From the NCBI GenBank assembly GCA_031269595.1, contig JAISYX010000022.1, positions 1 through 64,000 of the forward strand: a DNA stretch of 64,000 nucleotides, in the 5' to 3' direction. Positions 28,148 through 34,795 of the stretch are shown here, one piece after another; the first letter of the stretch is position 1, and each line of letters begins with the position of its first letter. The notes under the pieces are model-generated. The model made no database searches and had not been told where the DNA came from. It was given only the letters and a program-made list of their open reading frames with translations. Both the position numbers and the translations under genes were made by a program. Source of the DNA: Oscillospiraceae bacterium. Lineage in GTDB: Bacteria; Bacillota; Clostridia; Oscillospirales; Acutalibacteraceae.

Positions 28148-28503
28148 TTTCTCTGTTCCTCCTGCATTAACCGCAAAACAACTTGTTTGAGTTTATCACT
28201 CATTGGAGAATTGGGGTCAAAGCACATCTCTACAAACTGTTTCATGTCCTCGTTGAACACCTTCGGCTGATAGTCATACAGCTTGCCCTGCGGTTGTTCG
28301 CACCGCCCGAAAATATAGTCCAAAGACACATCAAAATAATCCGCATACCACAGCAAAACAGAATAGGGGGCTTCGGCGTTGCTGTGTTCATAGCGGTTGA
28401 CAGTTGCCTGTTTTAACTCTGCCAGTTCTCCTAATTTTGCTTGTGATAACTTCACGCTTTCTCGCAGCGTTCGTAATCTTTCTCCGACTGTAGGCATTTG
28501 CAA
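28144..28503 (-). CDS. XRE-family regulator of the element
   Basis: 119 residues. HTH_3 domain at about 5-62 (RLRTLRESVKLSQAKLGELAELKQATVNRYEHSNAEAP), then a short helical C-terminal part ending RLMQEEQRK. It is co-transcribed ahead of the recombinase (ATGA-type overlap). GGAG precedes the ATG. It probably represses the element's promoters, including its own (inference from position and inverted repeats). Confidence 0.85.
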   Translation of the reverse strand: MQMPTVGERLRTLRESVKLSQAKLGELAELKQATVNRYEHSNAEAPYSVLLWYADYFDVSLDYIFGRCEQPQGKLYDYQPKVFNEDMKQFVEMCFDPNSPMSDKLKQVVLRLMQEEQRK

Positions 28504-28551
28504 TCACTCCTTTACTGATTATATTATAACCGATATTAGAGTGATTGTCAA
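28501..28551 (-). promoter_or_regulatory. Promoter with flanking inverted repeat for xre-recombinase
   Basis: Minus strand TTGACA (28551-28546), 17-nt spacer, TATAAT (28528-28523). CAATCACTC (28547-28539) and GAGTGATTG (28509-28501) form a 9-bp inverted repeat spanning the promoter and the ribosome-binding site. It could be an operator for the XRE protein or an mRNA hairpin masking the SD. Confidence 0.75.
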
Positions 28552-28577
28552 TACAAAAGCAAAAATGTTTTTTCTAC

Positions 28578-29213
28578 TCATCCATTTGGATATTTCCAGT
28601 TGAACGGCATAAAAGTGCGTCTTCGTGCGTCTTTTATGGCTTCGTCAATTGATGTGAAATCACAATCGTTTTCAGTTTCCATATTGTCATTACACAGAAA
28701 TAAATATATAGTGTCCTCATTTTCATATTTACAAATAGCCATATAACATATTGGTATTTGTTCCGATGTTGCATCAACTGTGACAAAACCGTAATTGCCT
28801 CTGTTGCTTACCATCAAAATAATAGCATTGTCAATTTTGTGGTATATTCGGTCTGTTAAGGTTAATAAAGGATTGCATATCCTTAAAACAATGGCATAGC
28901 CAACCACCTTTGAACCCTCTTGAACAGATAATCGCTTGCCAATCCACAAAGATTTGGGGTAAAATTCGGGAGATATGAAAGTAATTGTTCCGTAGGCTGT
29001 TCCATTAGGCTCAATTTTCCCAACATTATAATAATGATGAATCCCCGTTGTCAAATAATTGTCTTTTATTAAATGGGCAGGGCGATACCCATTTGTAGCG
29101 GCTGTCTTTCTCGCTCCAATGAAGTAGAAAAAGACTTCAACATCGGAATTTTCCCACATAGCAAATAGACCTTCTTTCAAACGATGTACATCCAATACCC
29201 TAATTTCAACCAA
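28578..29213 (-). CDS. EF-Tu-like beta-barrel protein of a mobile element
   Basis: 211 residues. Residues about 25-115 (FYFIGARKTAATNGYRPAHLI, TTGIHHYYNVGKI, ITFISPEFYPKSLWIGK, QEGSKVVGYAIVLRI) resemble the beta-barrel domain of EF-Tu. No GTPase domain is present. The C-terminal 90 residues are acidic and do not match anything I know. Small proteins of this kind occur in clostridial genomes, often misannotated as EF-Tu. Function unknown. An immunity role is a guess. Confidence 0.55.
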   Translation of the reverse strand: MVEIRVLDVHRLKEGLFAMWENSDVEVFFYFIGARKTAATNGYRPAHLIKDNYLTTGIHHYYNVGKIEPNGTAYGTITFISPEFYPKSLWIGKRLSVQEGSKVVGYAIVLRICNPLLTLTDRIYHKIDNAIILMVSNRGNYGFVTVDATSEQIPICYMAICKYENEDTIYLFLCNDNMETENDCDFTSIDEAIKDARRRTFMPFNWKYPNG

Positions 29214-29231
29214 TCAATCTTTCTAACAATA

Positions 29232-29648
29232 TCATTTATATTGGTCAGTTTTAAAGGAACGCCGCTGTCTCTTGTTTTTTTTATGCGCTACATGCATATC
29301 ATCCTCTGTGAAAAATTGTGTAAGAGGGCAACCGCTCTTTATCGGCAATGCGCAGAATATACCTTTAAGCCGCATGAGTTTAGCAATAATACCTTCTTTG
29401 GAATGGTTATTTTCCCTCAAAAACTGCTCGGCTTTTTCTGTGCTCCGAAAGCGTCTATTTCCATAGATTTCAGCATAGCCGTTGTAAATAAGTTTGCTCA
29501 TACCGTAATTCAGTTCGTCCTGTAAGAAAATGGTATGATTCAACAAATCGCCTGTTCTCAAAATATCATTCAACATACATCCTTCTGCATCTGAGGATAA
29601 GGACATTAACAGCCAAATATCGTAAAATTGCCATTTACTTAAATCCAT
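29232..29648 (-). CDS. Unknown protein of the mobile element
   Basis: 138 residues, no membrane segment, 18 nt ahead of the EF-Tu-like gene, so the two probably form one operon. N-terminal half resembles a winged-helix style arrangement (LSSDAEGCMLNDILRTGDLL ... LIYNGYAEIYGNRRFRSTEKAEQFL), with a basic C terminus (KKNKRQRRSFKTD). A DNA-binding role is possible. No family assigned. Confidence 0.5.
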   Translation of the reverse strand: MDLSKWQFYDIWLLMSLSSDAEGCMLNDILRTGDLLNHTIFLQDELNYGMSKLIYNGYAEIYGNRRFRSTEKAEQFLRENNHSKEGIIAKLMRLKGIFCALPIKSGCPLTQFFTEDDMHVAHKKNKRQRRSFKTDQYK

Positions 29649-29711
29649 TACTCACACCTCTTCACAATAAAATACACACCAGATAAAATTCATCCTTCAC
29701 ATCCGCATTTT

Positions 29712-29801
29712 TTACACCCAATAGCCGCTTTTCAACCAATCCTCATAATCCTCAATCTTCATTTCGCTACTCGTTACCTTATCCCGATACTCCCGCGCCG
29801 C
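29712..29801 (-). pseudogene. Remnant of a second DUF6076-like gene (C-terminal end only)
   Basis: Minus-strand translation gives AAREYRDKVTSSEMKIEDYE then DWLKSGYWV and a stop. This aligns with the C terminus of the intact gene upstream (NYRDKVTNGEMPLEQFQAWLDSGRWV). No start or upstream part is present, so it is a leftover of a duplication or exchange. Confidence 0.65.
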
Positions 29802-29838
29802 CGGATATGGCACAGTGCCTTTTTCGACGGATTTTTAG

Positions 29839-30120
29839 TTAAAGCCGATTGTTAAAAAAATCAGAGATTTCCTCAATATCAAGATTGCAGAAGTATGCAA
29901 ACCCTTGATATTCAATCATGATTCTATTTTCATATTCTCCGCAAATCGCACAATGGTGTCTAAAATCCGGCTGTGAAATAACTCCCTCGTTGCGTTCAAG
30001 CATTTGCTTTAATTTTTGACTATGGCTGCGACATAGGTAAGAAGCATCGGTTGTAATCCCACAAAGCATACATTTTATCTTTTTTTCATCATCTACACCC
30101 ATCTTCCCGAATCGAGCCAC
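29839..30120 (-). CDS. Small zinc-finger-like protein
   Basis: 93 residues from a GTG at 30120 (an ATG at 30102 is also possible but has its SD too close). Cysteine pairs CMLC (about 17-20), C-H (about 31-34) and HCAIC (about 57-61) suggest one or two zinc sites. It overlaps the end of the DUF6076-like gene by 28 nt, so translation is probably coupled. Function unknown. Confidence 0.5.
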   Translation of the reverse strand: MARFGKMGVDDEKKIKCMLCGITTDASYLCRSHSQKLKQMLERNEGVISQPDFRHHCAICGEYENRIMIEYQGFAYFCNLDIEEISDFFNNRL

Positions 30121-31073
30121 GCTTGAAACTGCTCCAACGGCATTTCGCCGTTCGTCACCTTATCCCGATAATTCCTCGCTTTTGCCGCCCATTCTTGAAA
30201 CACTTCTCTTGTGATTTTCCCCGCCCGAATCCTTGAAAACCTCGTCTTGTAATGCTTATTATACAGCAAAATCGCGGGGCTGGCGGCAACCTTCTCTTTC
30301 CATTTCGCCATAGAGCCGATTTCCCGGCAGGTCTTGCCGTCAGCGTAAATGCGGTTGCAAAACTCTGTGTTGCCGTGAGCGGTAGAAGGGAAATACTTGC
30401 CGCAGTTTTTGCAGGGCTTAAACGTGACCTCACGCCGCACCACCTCACGCAGAAAGAAATCCACCATATCCGCAATAGAGCGCGGATAAAGCACCTCTGC
30501 CATTGACGAGCCGTCCACACGCTCAAAGCCGGTAGACAAGGGGCGAAAATTGAACAAATCAAGCGAACCATCATAGCCCCTGTATAAATCCGCAACCGCC
30601 TTTTGCACCGTCTTGTCCCGCGCTGTGCCGTCCAAAGCCTTTTTCAGCAAATCCCGAATATGATTCTGCCATGTGGCAAGCTGTGACGGAATCCATGTGA
30701 TATCCTTATATCGCATCAAGCGGTCAACCGCACCCTCAAATTCTTTCCGTTCGTATCGATCAAGCCTGTCCTGCCAATCAATTCGCAGAAATTCAAAAAA
30801 GATGTGTTTCCGCGCCAAGCTGTCAAAAGCGCGGCGCAGATTGAAGGTATCGCCGCTCCCATCCGTCTTAGAATACAACGCCTGTATTTGTTTCCCCATG
30901 TTCCCGGTGGGCTCGTATAAATCATCCACATTCAAATCAAGCAACGCCAAAAGGCTTTGGGTAAACTCAAAGTCTTTTTTGTGCACCAATTTTTTATCAT
31001 ACTCATTTTCGACCGTTCCCCACCCAAACACCTCACGAACGCCGTCCGTCCACACCTTAAATTTATACGCCAT
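30093..31073 (-). CDS. DUF6076-like zinc-binding protein
   Basis: 326 residues starting at MAYKFKVW with GAGGGTG upstream; an earlier in-frame start would add 20 residues through the leader. A zinc knuckle CKNCGKYF ... FCNRIYADGKTC lies at about 225-255. Helical elsewhere. Proteins like this are frequent on clostridial integrative elements, function unknown. It is first in a minus-strand operon whose promoter shares a dyad with the mob promoter. Confidence 0.6.
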   Translation of the reverse strand: MAYKFKVWTDGVREVFGWGTVENEYDKKLVHKKDFEFTQSLLALLDLNVDDLYEPTGNMGKQIQALYSKTDGSGDTFNLRRAFDSLARKHIFFEFLRIDWQDRLDRYERKEFEGAVDRLMRYKDITWIPSQLATWQNHIRDLLKKALDGTARDKTVQKAVADLYRGYDGSLDLFNFRPLSTGFERVDGSSMAEVLYPRSIADMVDFFLREVVRREVTFKPCKNCGKYFPSTAHGNTEFCNRIYADGKTCREIGSMAKWKEKVAASPAILLYNKHYKTRFSRIRAGKITREVFQEWAAKARNYRDKVTNGEMPLEQFQAWLDSGRWV

Positions 31074-31112
31074 TTCGCACCCTCTTTCAGATAAAAGAAT
31101 ATCTTCAAATTT

Positions 31113-31155
31113 ATTATACAATAGTCTTGACAAGTTGTCAAGAGAGTGCTATAAT
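31113..31155. promoter_or_regulatory. Face-to-face promoters sharing the dyad TTGACAAGTTGTCAA
   Basis: Plus strand: TTGACA 31127-31132, 17 nt, TATAAT 31150-31155 (toward mobC/relaxase). Minus strand: TTGACA 31141-31136, 17 nt, TATAAT 31118-31113 (toward the DUF6076-like gene). The two -35 boxes are the two arms of the perfect 15-bp dyad 31127-31141, so a repressor there would close both. Both promoters match the consensus fully. Confidence 0.85.
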
Positions 31156-31405
31156 AAAAATTGCAGAAAACAGAAAAATATATTTCTTGTTTTCTCATTA
31201 CAATGGAAAGTGAGGGCAGGAGTAAAATTGAATGACCGTCCGAACGGCTACTTGTCCGGCAAAGCGCGCCACGACCCGCGAACAGCGGTAGCGCACCAAA
31301 GGCAAGAAAACGGCAGGCTACCAAGAAAGGCAAGTTGTCAGGAAACTGGCTCGGAAAAACGGCGAATAATCGCTGGGAGGTGAAAACGCACAGCAACAGC
31401 GCACG

Positions 31406-31635
31406 GCCGCCGAACGGCGGCTAAATGGCGGGACACGTCGCCATGTGAAAGCTATCGCTTTCACCGCAAAGCCGGACTATCGTCCGCTTCGCTCACCGCC
31501 GCTGTTGCGGCTGGCGGCTCGGCAATCTTCGATTGCCCCGCATTTACTATCCCCTTGGGATAGGCAAGCTTCCTATTTGTATAGACGGCTACCGCCGCCA
31601 TACAAACAGTCGCTTGGTTGGGGGATTCCCCCAAC
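31406..31635 (+). other. Array of hairpins ahead of mobC (candidate oriT or structured leader)
   Basis: Five perfect or near-perfect inverted repeats: GCCGCC-GAAC-GGCGGC (31406-31421), GTGAAAGC-TATC-GCTTTCAC (31445-31464), CGGAC-TATC-GTCCG (31473-31486), GGCAATC-TTC-GATTGCC (31521-31537), TTTGTAT...ATACAAA with an inner CGGC-TACC-GCCG (31576-31606). A sixth, GTTGGGGGA/TCCCCCAAC, is at 31617-31635. Inverted repeats of this kind flank nic sites upstream of MOB genes. No nic site could be assigned. Confidence 0.5.
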
Positions 31636-31666
31636 ACCCCCTTTTACGGGAAAAATTGCAAGGAAG

Positions 31667-31984
31667 GTGATAACTACGAGCAAAAACAAACTTCTCAATT
31701 TCCGCCTGTCGGAATCCGACATGGCGAAAATCAAGACAAAATCCGCAAGGGTGGATTTAACCGTTTCAGCGTTCATTCTGTCCGCCGCGCTGAACAAGCC
31801 GATTGTCGTTATTGATGGCTTGCCGGATGCGGTGAAGGAAATGCGCCGGATCGGGGCGAATGTCAATCAGCTTACAACGCTGGCGAATATGGAAAAAATC
31901 AAGTGCATTGAGCTGTGCGATGTGAAAGAAGAATTGGTGAAAGTATGGCAATCATTAAATTCACTAACTCAAATCACGGGCTGA
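31667..31984 (+). CDS. mobC: MobC-like mobilization accessory protein
   Basis: About 105 residues from a GTG at 31667. The family pattern is clear: LLNFRLSESDMAKIKTKSA (ribbon-helix-helix-like), then AALNKPIVVIDGL, LPDAVKEMRRIGANVNQLT and the C-terminal helix. MobC proteins bind oriT and help the relaxase. The GTG has almost no gap from its AAGGAAG. The codon ACG at 31676 sits at ideal distance from GGAAGGTG, where homologues would be expected to have ATG. The longer frame from 31445 runs through the hairpins and is unlikely. Confidence 0.8.
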   Translation: MITTSKNKLLNFRLSESDMAKIKTKSARVDLTVSAFILSAALNKPIVVIDGLPDAVKEMRRIGANVNQLTTLANMEKIKCIELCDVKEELVKVWQSLNSLTQITG

Positions 31985-33255
31985 AAGCAATCCTCCGCTA
32001 TGTCGCCCAATATGCAAAAACCGAAGCGCGGCTTGTGAGCGGCAAGGATTGTATGCCGGAATCGGCGTTAGCGGAAATGCAGACCGTCAAGCGAATGTAT
32101 GGCAAAGACACCGGGCGGCAGTATATCCACCTCATTCAATCCTTTTCGCCGGAGGAAAAGCTAACCCACGCACAAGCGCATGAAATCGGCGTGAAGCTGG
32201 CAGACCGTTTCCCGGGATTTCAGGCGGTAATCGCCACCCACAAAGACCGGGGGCATATCCATAACCACATTGTGCTGAACTCGGTCAACATGGATACCGG
32301 GCTGAAATGGCAGCAGTCCAAAAAAGAGTTACAGGCAGTCAAAGATTATTCTGACAGCTTGTGTATGGAGCGAGGGCTGACGGTGATAAGCGAAAAATCA
32401 CAGGCGCGTGATATGGGTATAAACGAGTTGAAAGCCGCCGAAAAGGGCGAAAGCTGGAAATTCAAACTTATGAACGCAATCGACAGCGCAATGGAAAACA
32501 GCGCAAACAAGGGCGATTTTATCGCCAATATGGAGCGGATGGGCTACGGTGTCAAGTGGATAGACCATTACAAATATATCACTTACACGACACCGGAGGG
32601 GCAGAAATGCCGCGACAATCGGCTTCACGATGAAAAATATTTGAAGGAAAGGATGGAACAGCATTATGGCATTGGATTTGAAAAATCTCAAAGAGATGAA
32701 TCGACCCGAAGTATTGGTGAAGGAACTGGAAATCAAAGTGCCGGTCATGGGCTTGCCGCCGGAGCTTCTGCGGGAATTGCTAAAAATGCTGTCGGAAATC
32801 GCGCAGCATCAAGAACCGATGCAGAAGAAAATCGAGCAGCTGCCGACTTGGACGGACTGGAAACAGGAGATCATGCCGGAGGTCAAAAGGGCAATGAGCA
32901 GCCACACGGCGGCGGTGGAGAGATACGAAAGAAGTCTGCGCTCAGACTTTTCCAGTCAAGCGGACAACTTGAAACGGAGCATTTCAGCGACAGTCAGCAA
33001 CAAGCTGGAAGGGCTGGAGAAACGCTTGCAGGCGCGGGACAATACGCCGACAAAGCGGATGTGGAAATGGCTCGGAATCGGGGCGTTGATACCGCCGCTG
33101 TTATCGGGGCTGTGGTGGCTATTGAAAACTTTTTGGCTCTGACAGACCCGCCGAAAAAGGAGGAACAAGAGCAAAAGCAAGTCACCGAGCGCAAAAATCG
33201 GCAGAAGAAAAAGCATAAACAATCCCACGACCACGAGTGGGAAATGAGCTGGTAG
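31945..33255 (+). CDS. Relaxase (MOBP-type mobilization nuclease)
   Basis: 436 residues starting at MAIIKFTNSNHG; the longer frame from 31915 has no SD. The N-terminal domain has candidate nicking tyrosines in ILRYVAQYAKTEARL and the metal-binding triad in GHIHNHIVLNSV (about residue 105). It would nick oriT and pilot the strand. It overlaps mobC by 40 nt. The C-terminal third is low-complexity (Gly, Ala, Glu, Gln rich) because that DNA also encodes another protein in a different frame. It ends in a basic segment KNRQKKKHKQSHDHE. Confidence 0.9.
   Translation: MAIIKFTNSNHGLKAILRYVAQYAKTEARLVSGKDCMPESALAEMQTVKRMYGKDTGRQYIHLIQSFSPEEKLTHAQAHEIGVKLADRFPGFQAVIATHKDRGHIHNHIVLNSVNMDTGLKWQQSKKELQAVKDYSDSLCMERGLTVISEKSQARDMGINELKAAEKGESWKFKLMNAIDSAMENSANKGDFIANMERMGYGVKWIDHYKYITYTTPEGQKCRDNRLHDEKYLKERMEQHYGIGFEKSQRDESTRSIGEGTGNQSAGHGLAAGASAGIAKNAVGNRAASRTDAEENRAAADLDGLETGDHAGGQKGNEQPHGGGGEIRKKSALRLFQSSGQLETEHFSDSQQQAGRAGETLAGAGQYADKADVEMARNRGVDTAAVIGAVVAIENFLALTDPPKKEEQEQKQVTERKNRQKKKHKQSHDHEWEMSW
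32666..33142 (+). CDS. Mobilization-type coiled-coil/TM protein nested in the relaxase gene
   Basis: 158 residues in another frame fully inside the relaxase gene. AAGGATGG lies 8-10 nt before its ATG. Composition is normal protein-like: Leu- and Glu-rich helices (LPPELLRELLKMLSEIAQH), a long coiled coil (about 80-130) and a C-terminal TM (WLGIGALIPPLLSGLWWLL). In this stretch the relaxase frame is low-complexity, suggesting the nested frame is the more constrained one. The layout parallels ColE1-type mbeD inside mbeA. Confidence 0.65.
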   Translation: MALDLKNLKEMNRPEVLVKELEIKVPVMGLPPELLRELLKMLSEIAQHQEPMQKKIEQLPTWTDWKQEIMPEVKRAMSSHTAAVERYERSLRSDFSSQADNLKRSISATVSNKLEGLEKRLQARDNTPTKRMWKWLGIGALIPPLLSGLWWLLKTFWL

Positions 33256-33323
33256 AAGGAAGGTGAATTAGATGGTCGTTTTATTTGACGGCGCATAAAA
33301 ATTAAATTCAGGGGGCGATAACC

Positions 33324-33503
33324 ATTAAAAGAAAGGACTACGGCACCGGGATTCCACGGCACGAAATTGAAGCACTTGCAAGGTGCTTGTTGCCTGAAAT
33401 TCAGAAATTTTTCGAGAGCGAGGATGGCAAACGAGAATTTGCGGAATGGAAGGCACAGCAAGCGGGGAAACAGAAAGAGAAAGCTGGCAGGAATACGAGT
33501 TGA
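33324..33503 (+). CDS. 59-residue protein with possible ATT start
   Basis: Frame ATT-AAA-AGA-AAG gives IKRKDYGTGIPRHEIEALAR, then CLLPEIQKFFESEDGKREFA and a Gln/Lys-rich end. The family-like start would be MKRKDYGTG (my recollection of small proteins on related elements). GGGGG lies 8 nt before the ATT, the right spacing for initiation. No ATG, GTG or TTG is available at the N terminus. Either ATT is used, as in infC, or the gene is inactive. Confidence 0.5.
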   Translation: MKRKDYGTGIPRHEIEALARCLLPEIQKFFESEDGKREFAEWKAQQAGKQKEKAGRNTS

Positions 33504-33553
33504 AAATATCAGCAAGGGCGGTAAAGCCGCCGCCCTTGCTCTACATAAGACAG

Positions 33554-33597
33554 GGCGGGGAACGGTGATTATGCCGTTCCCCGCCTATTTTCTTTAT
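33554..33597 (+). terminator. Terminator of the mob operon
   Basis: GGCGGGGAACGG pairs with CCGTTCCCCGCC around an 8-nt loop, then TATTTTCTTT. Confidence 0.85.
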
Positions 33598-33605
33598 CTG
33601 AAAGA

Positions 33606-33634
33606 TTGATTTTTCGGCGGGTTAGTGGTAGAAT
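33606..33634 (+). promoter_or_regulatory. Promoter of cargo gene 1
   Basis: TTGATT (33606-33611), 17 nt, TAGAAT (33629-33634). The -10 context TGGTAGAATAA is repeated in front of cargo gene 2. Confidence 0.6.
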
Positions 33635-33667
33635 AATGATAAAGAAAATTACGGGAGTATACTTGCT

Positions 33668-34132
33668 ATGACATTGCAAACGCCGATAGGTCAGATTTCC
33701 ATTTACCTTGATAATGAGCCGATACCTTTTAAGATTAAGCAATTACCGCTAAATAAAGAACATATTTCCGATATTAACGGCAGGTACAGCTTAACCGTGG
33801 AATTTGAAAATGACAGTTTGACACACTCTCTTAAATGCATGTTTGACAATTATCCGACAGAAGAGATAAAGAACAGCAAGGAATCCGGTGAAGATTTTGA
33901 GTCTTTATCTTTTTATTACGGCAAGCTAAAACTTACGCTTGGTGCAGAGGGCGAGAATTTCAACAGCGGGAAATTTGATTATACCATCTCATACTTGAAA
34001 AACGGCTTGCAATATGACATCAACCCCAAAACCGCCTCTAAATCTTTTCTTTTCGGCGTTGCTTGGATAGTGAACAGCAACGAAAAAAATGAAGTTCAGA
34101 CTTGGTATGCTGCTGACCCATCTTTGATGTAA
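33668..34132 (+). CDS. Cargo gene 1, unknown (beta-rich)
   Basis: 154 residues, no TM or signal, acidic. Beta-type pattern (IGQISIYLDNEPIPFKIKQLP ... LKLTLGAEGENF). GGGAG lies about 10 nt before the ATG. It has its own promoter and terminator. AT-rich compared with the mob genes. An immunity-type role is possible from length and position only. Confidence 0.5.
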   Translation: MTLQTPIGQISIYLDNEPIPFKIKQLPLNKEHISDINGRYSLTVEFENDSLTHSLKCMFDNYPTEEIKNSKESGEDFESLSFYYGKLKLTLGAEGENFNSGKFDYTISYLKNGLQYDINPKTASKSFLFGVAWIVNSNEKNEVQTWYAADPSLM

Positions 34133-34140
34133 TAATTTAA

Positions 34141-34180
34141 GGGGAAAGCCTAACTGCGATTAGCCCCGTATTTTTTGTTT
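34141..34180 (+). terminator. Terminator of cargo gene 1
   Basis: GGGG...CTAA-CTGCGA-TTAG-CCCC followed by TTTTTTGTTT. The core is shared with the hairpin behind cargo gene 2. Confidence 0.65.
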
Positions 34181-34190
34181 CTACGGGGGT

Positions 34191-34219
34191 TTGGCTCTTC
34201 AACGGGAAAATGGTAGAAT
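34191..34219 (+). promoter_or_regulatory. Promoter of cargo gene 2
   Basis: TTGGCT (34191-34196), 17 nt, TAGAAT (34214-34219), in the same local context as the promoter of cargo gene 1. Confidence 0.6.
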
Positions 34220-34246
34220 AAGCACAAGAGAAATGAGGGAAAAAAA

Positions 34247-34624
34247 TTGAATTTTGCGAATCGAGATTGGATCGACTACTCACTTGATTCTATTACTTTC
34301 AATTATGAAACGGCTGAAATCAAAGTTAGCGAGCAACAAACATTTACCATCTGCTGTTTGGATTATATTGCTTTTCAGAATATAGCCCATTGGGACGAAA
34401 ATATAATTTCTGAAATCTCTGTCAGCGAAACAAGCGATTTTCTCCTAAATGCCATAAGCACGATAAAAAGGCGTTATGCTACGGATTATGTTGGCGGCGG
34501 AACCAAACGCCTCAACGATAGTTTTAAGTCATTACTCATTACATTGATTGACGGCAACACAGTAGAGATTGTTGCAAAAGATTTTCAAATTGAGGAACAA
34601 TTAGCAATTAAGGGGCAAGCCTAA
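34247..34624 (+). CDS. Cargo gene 2, unknown
   Basis: 125 residues from a TTG with GAGGG 8 nt upstream. No TM. Starts NFANRDWIDYSLDSITFNYE, with a helix-rich second half (NAISTIKRRYATDYVGGGTK). No recognised family. It shares flanking control sequences with cargo gene 1 but not protein sequence, so the two look like independent inserts in a common cassette format. Confidence 0.5.
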   Translation: MNFANRDWIDYSLDSITFNYETAEIKVSEQQTFTICCLDYIAFQNIAHWDENIISEISVSETSDFLLNAISTIKRRYATDYVGGGTKRLNDSFKSLLITLIDGNTVEIVAKDFQIEEQLAIKGQA

Positions 34625-34642
34625 CTGCGGTTAGCTTGCCCC
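34612..34642 (+). terminator. Hairpin behind cargo gene 2
   Basis: GGGGCAAG-c-CTAAC-TGCG-GTTAG-CTTGCCCC: a near-perfect 13-bp stem overlapping the last codons. The T tract is weak. Confidence 0.65.
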
Positions 34643-34665
34643 TTGCACTATTATATCCATGTGAC

Positions 34666-34735
34666 CTTGTCAAGGTCGGGTAGTATTTTTTCGCTTATAT
34701 CCGGCGAAAAAATCTCCACGCCTACCCTTGACAAG
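34666..34735. repeat. Large palindrome near the right end of the element
   Basis: Outer arms CTTGTCAAG (34666-34674) and CTTGACAAG (34727-34735), middle arms GGTAG/CTACC, inner arms ATTTTTTCGC (34685-34694) and GCGAAAAAAT (34704-34713). A bulge of four bases sits on one side. The outer arms resemble the TTGACAAG half of the dyad at 31127-31141. Confidence 0.8.
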
Positions 34736-34795
34736 ACAAGCCGGGCGGAGGTCATTTCTTGTTTTTTTCGTTGAAGTTGGGATAGTCAAAATATA

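Noticed and set aside
31445-31666. N-terminal extension of MobC from ATG 31445
   Set aside because: The extension reads through hairpins, is Pro/Arg/Leu low-complexity and has no SD.
33367-33609. 80-residue plus-strand frame MKHLQGACC...
   Set aside because: It overlaps the better-supported 59-residue frame and runs into the terminator hairpin; no SD.
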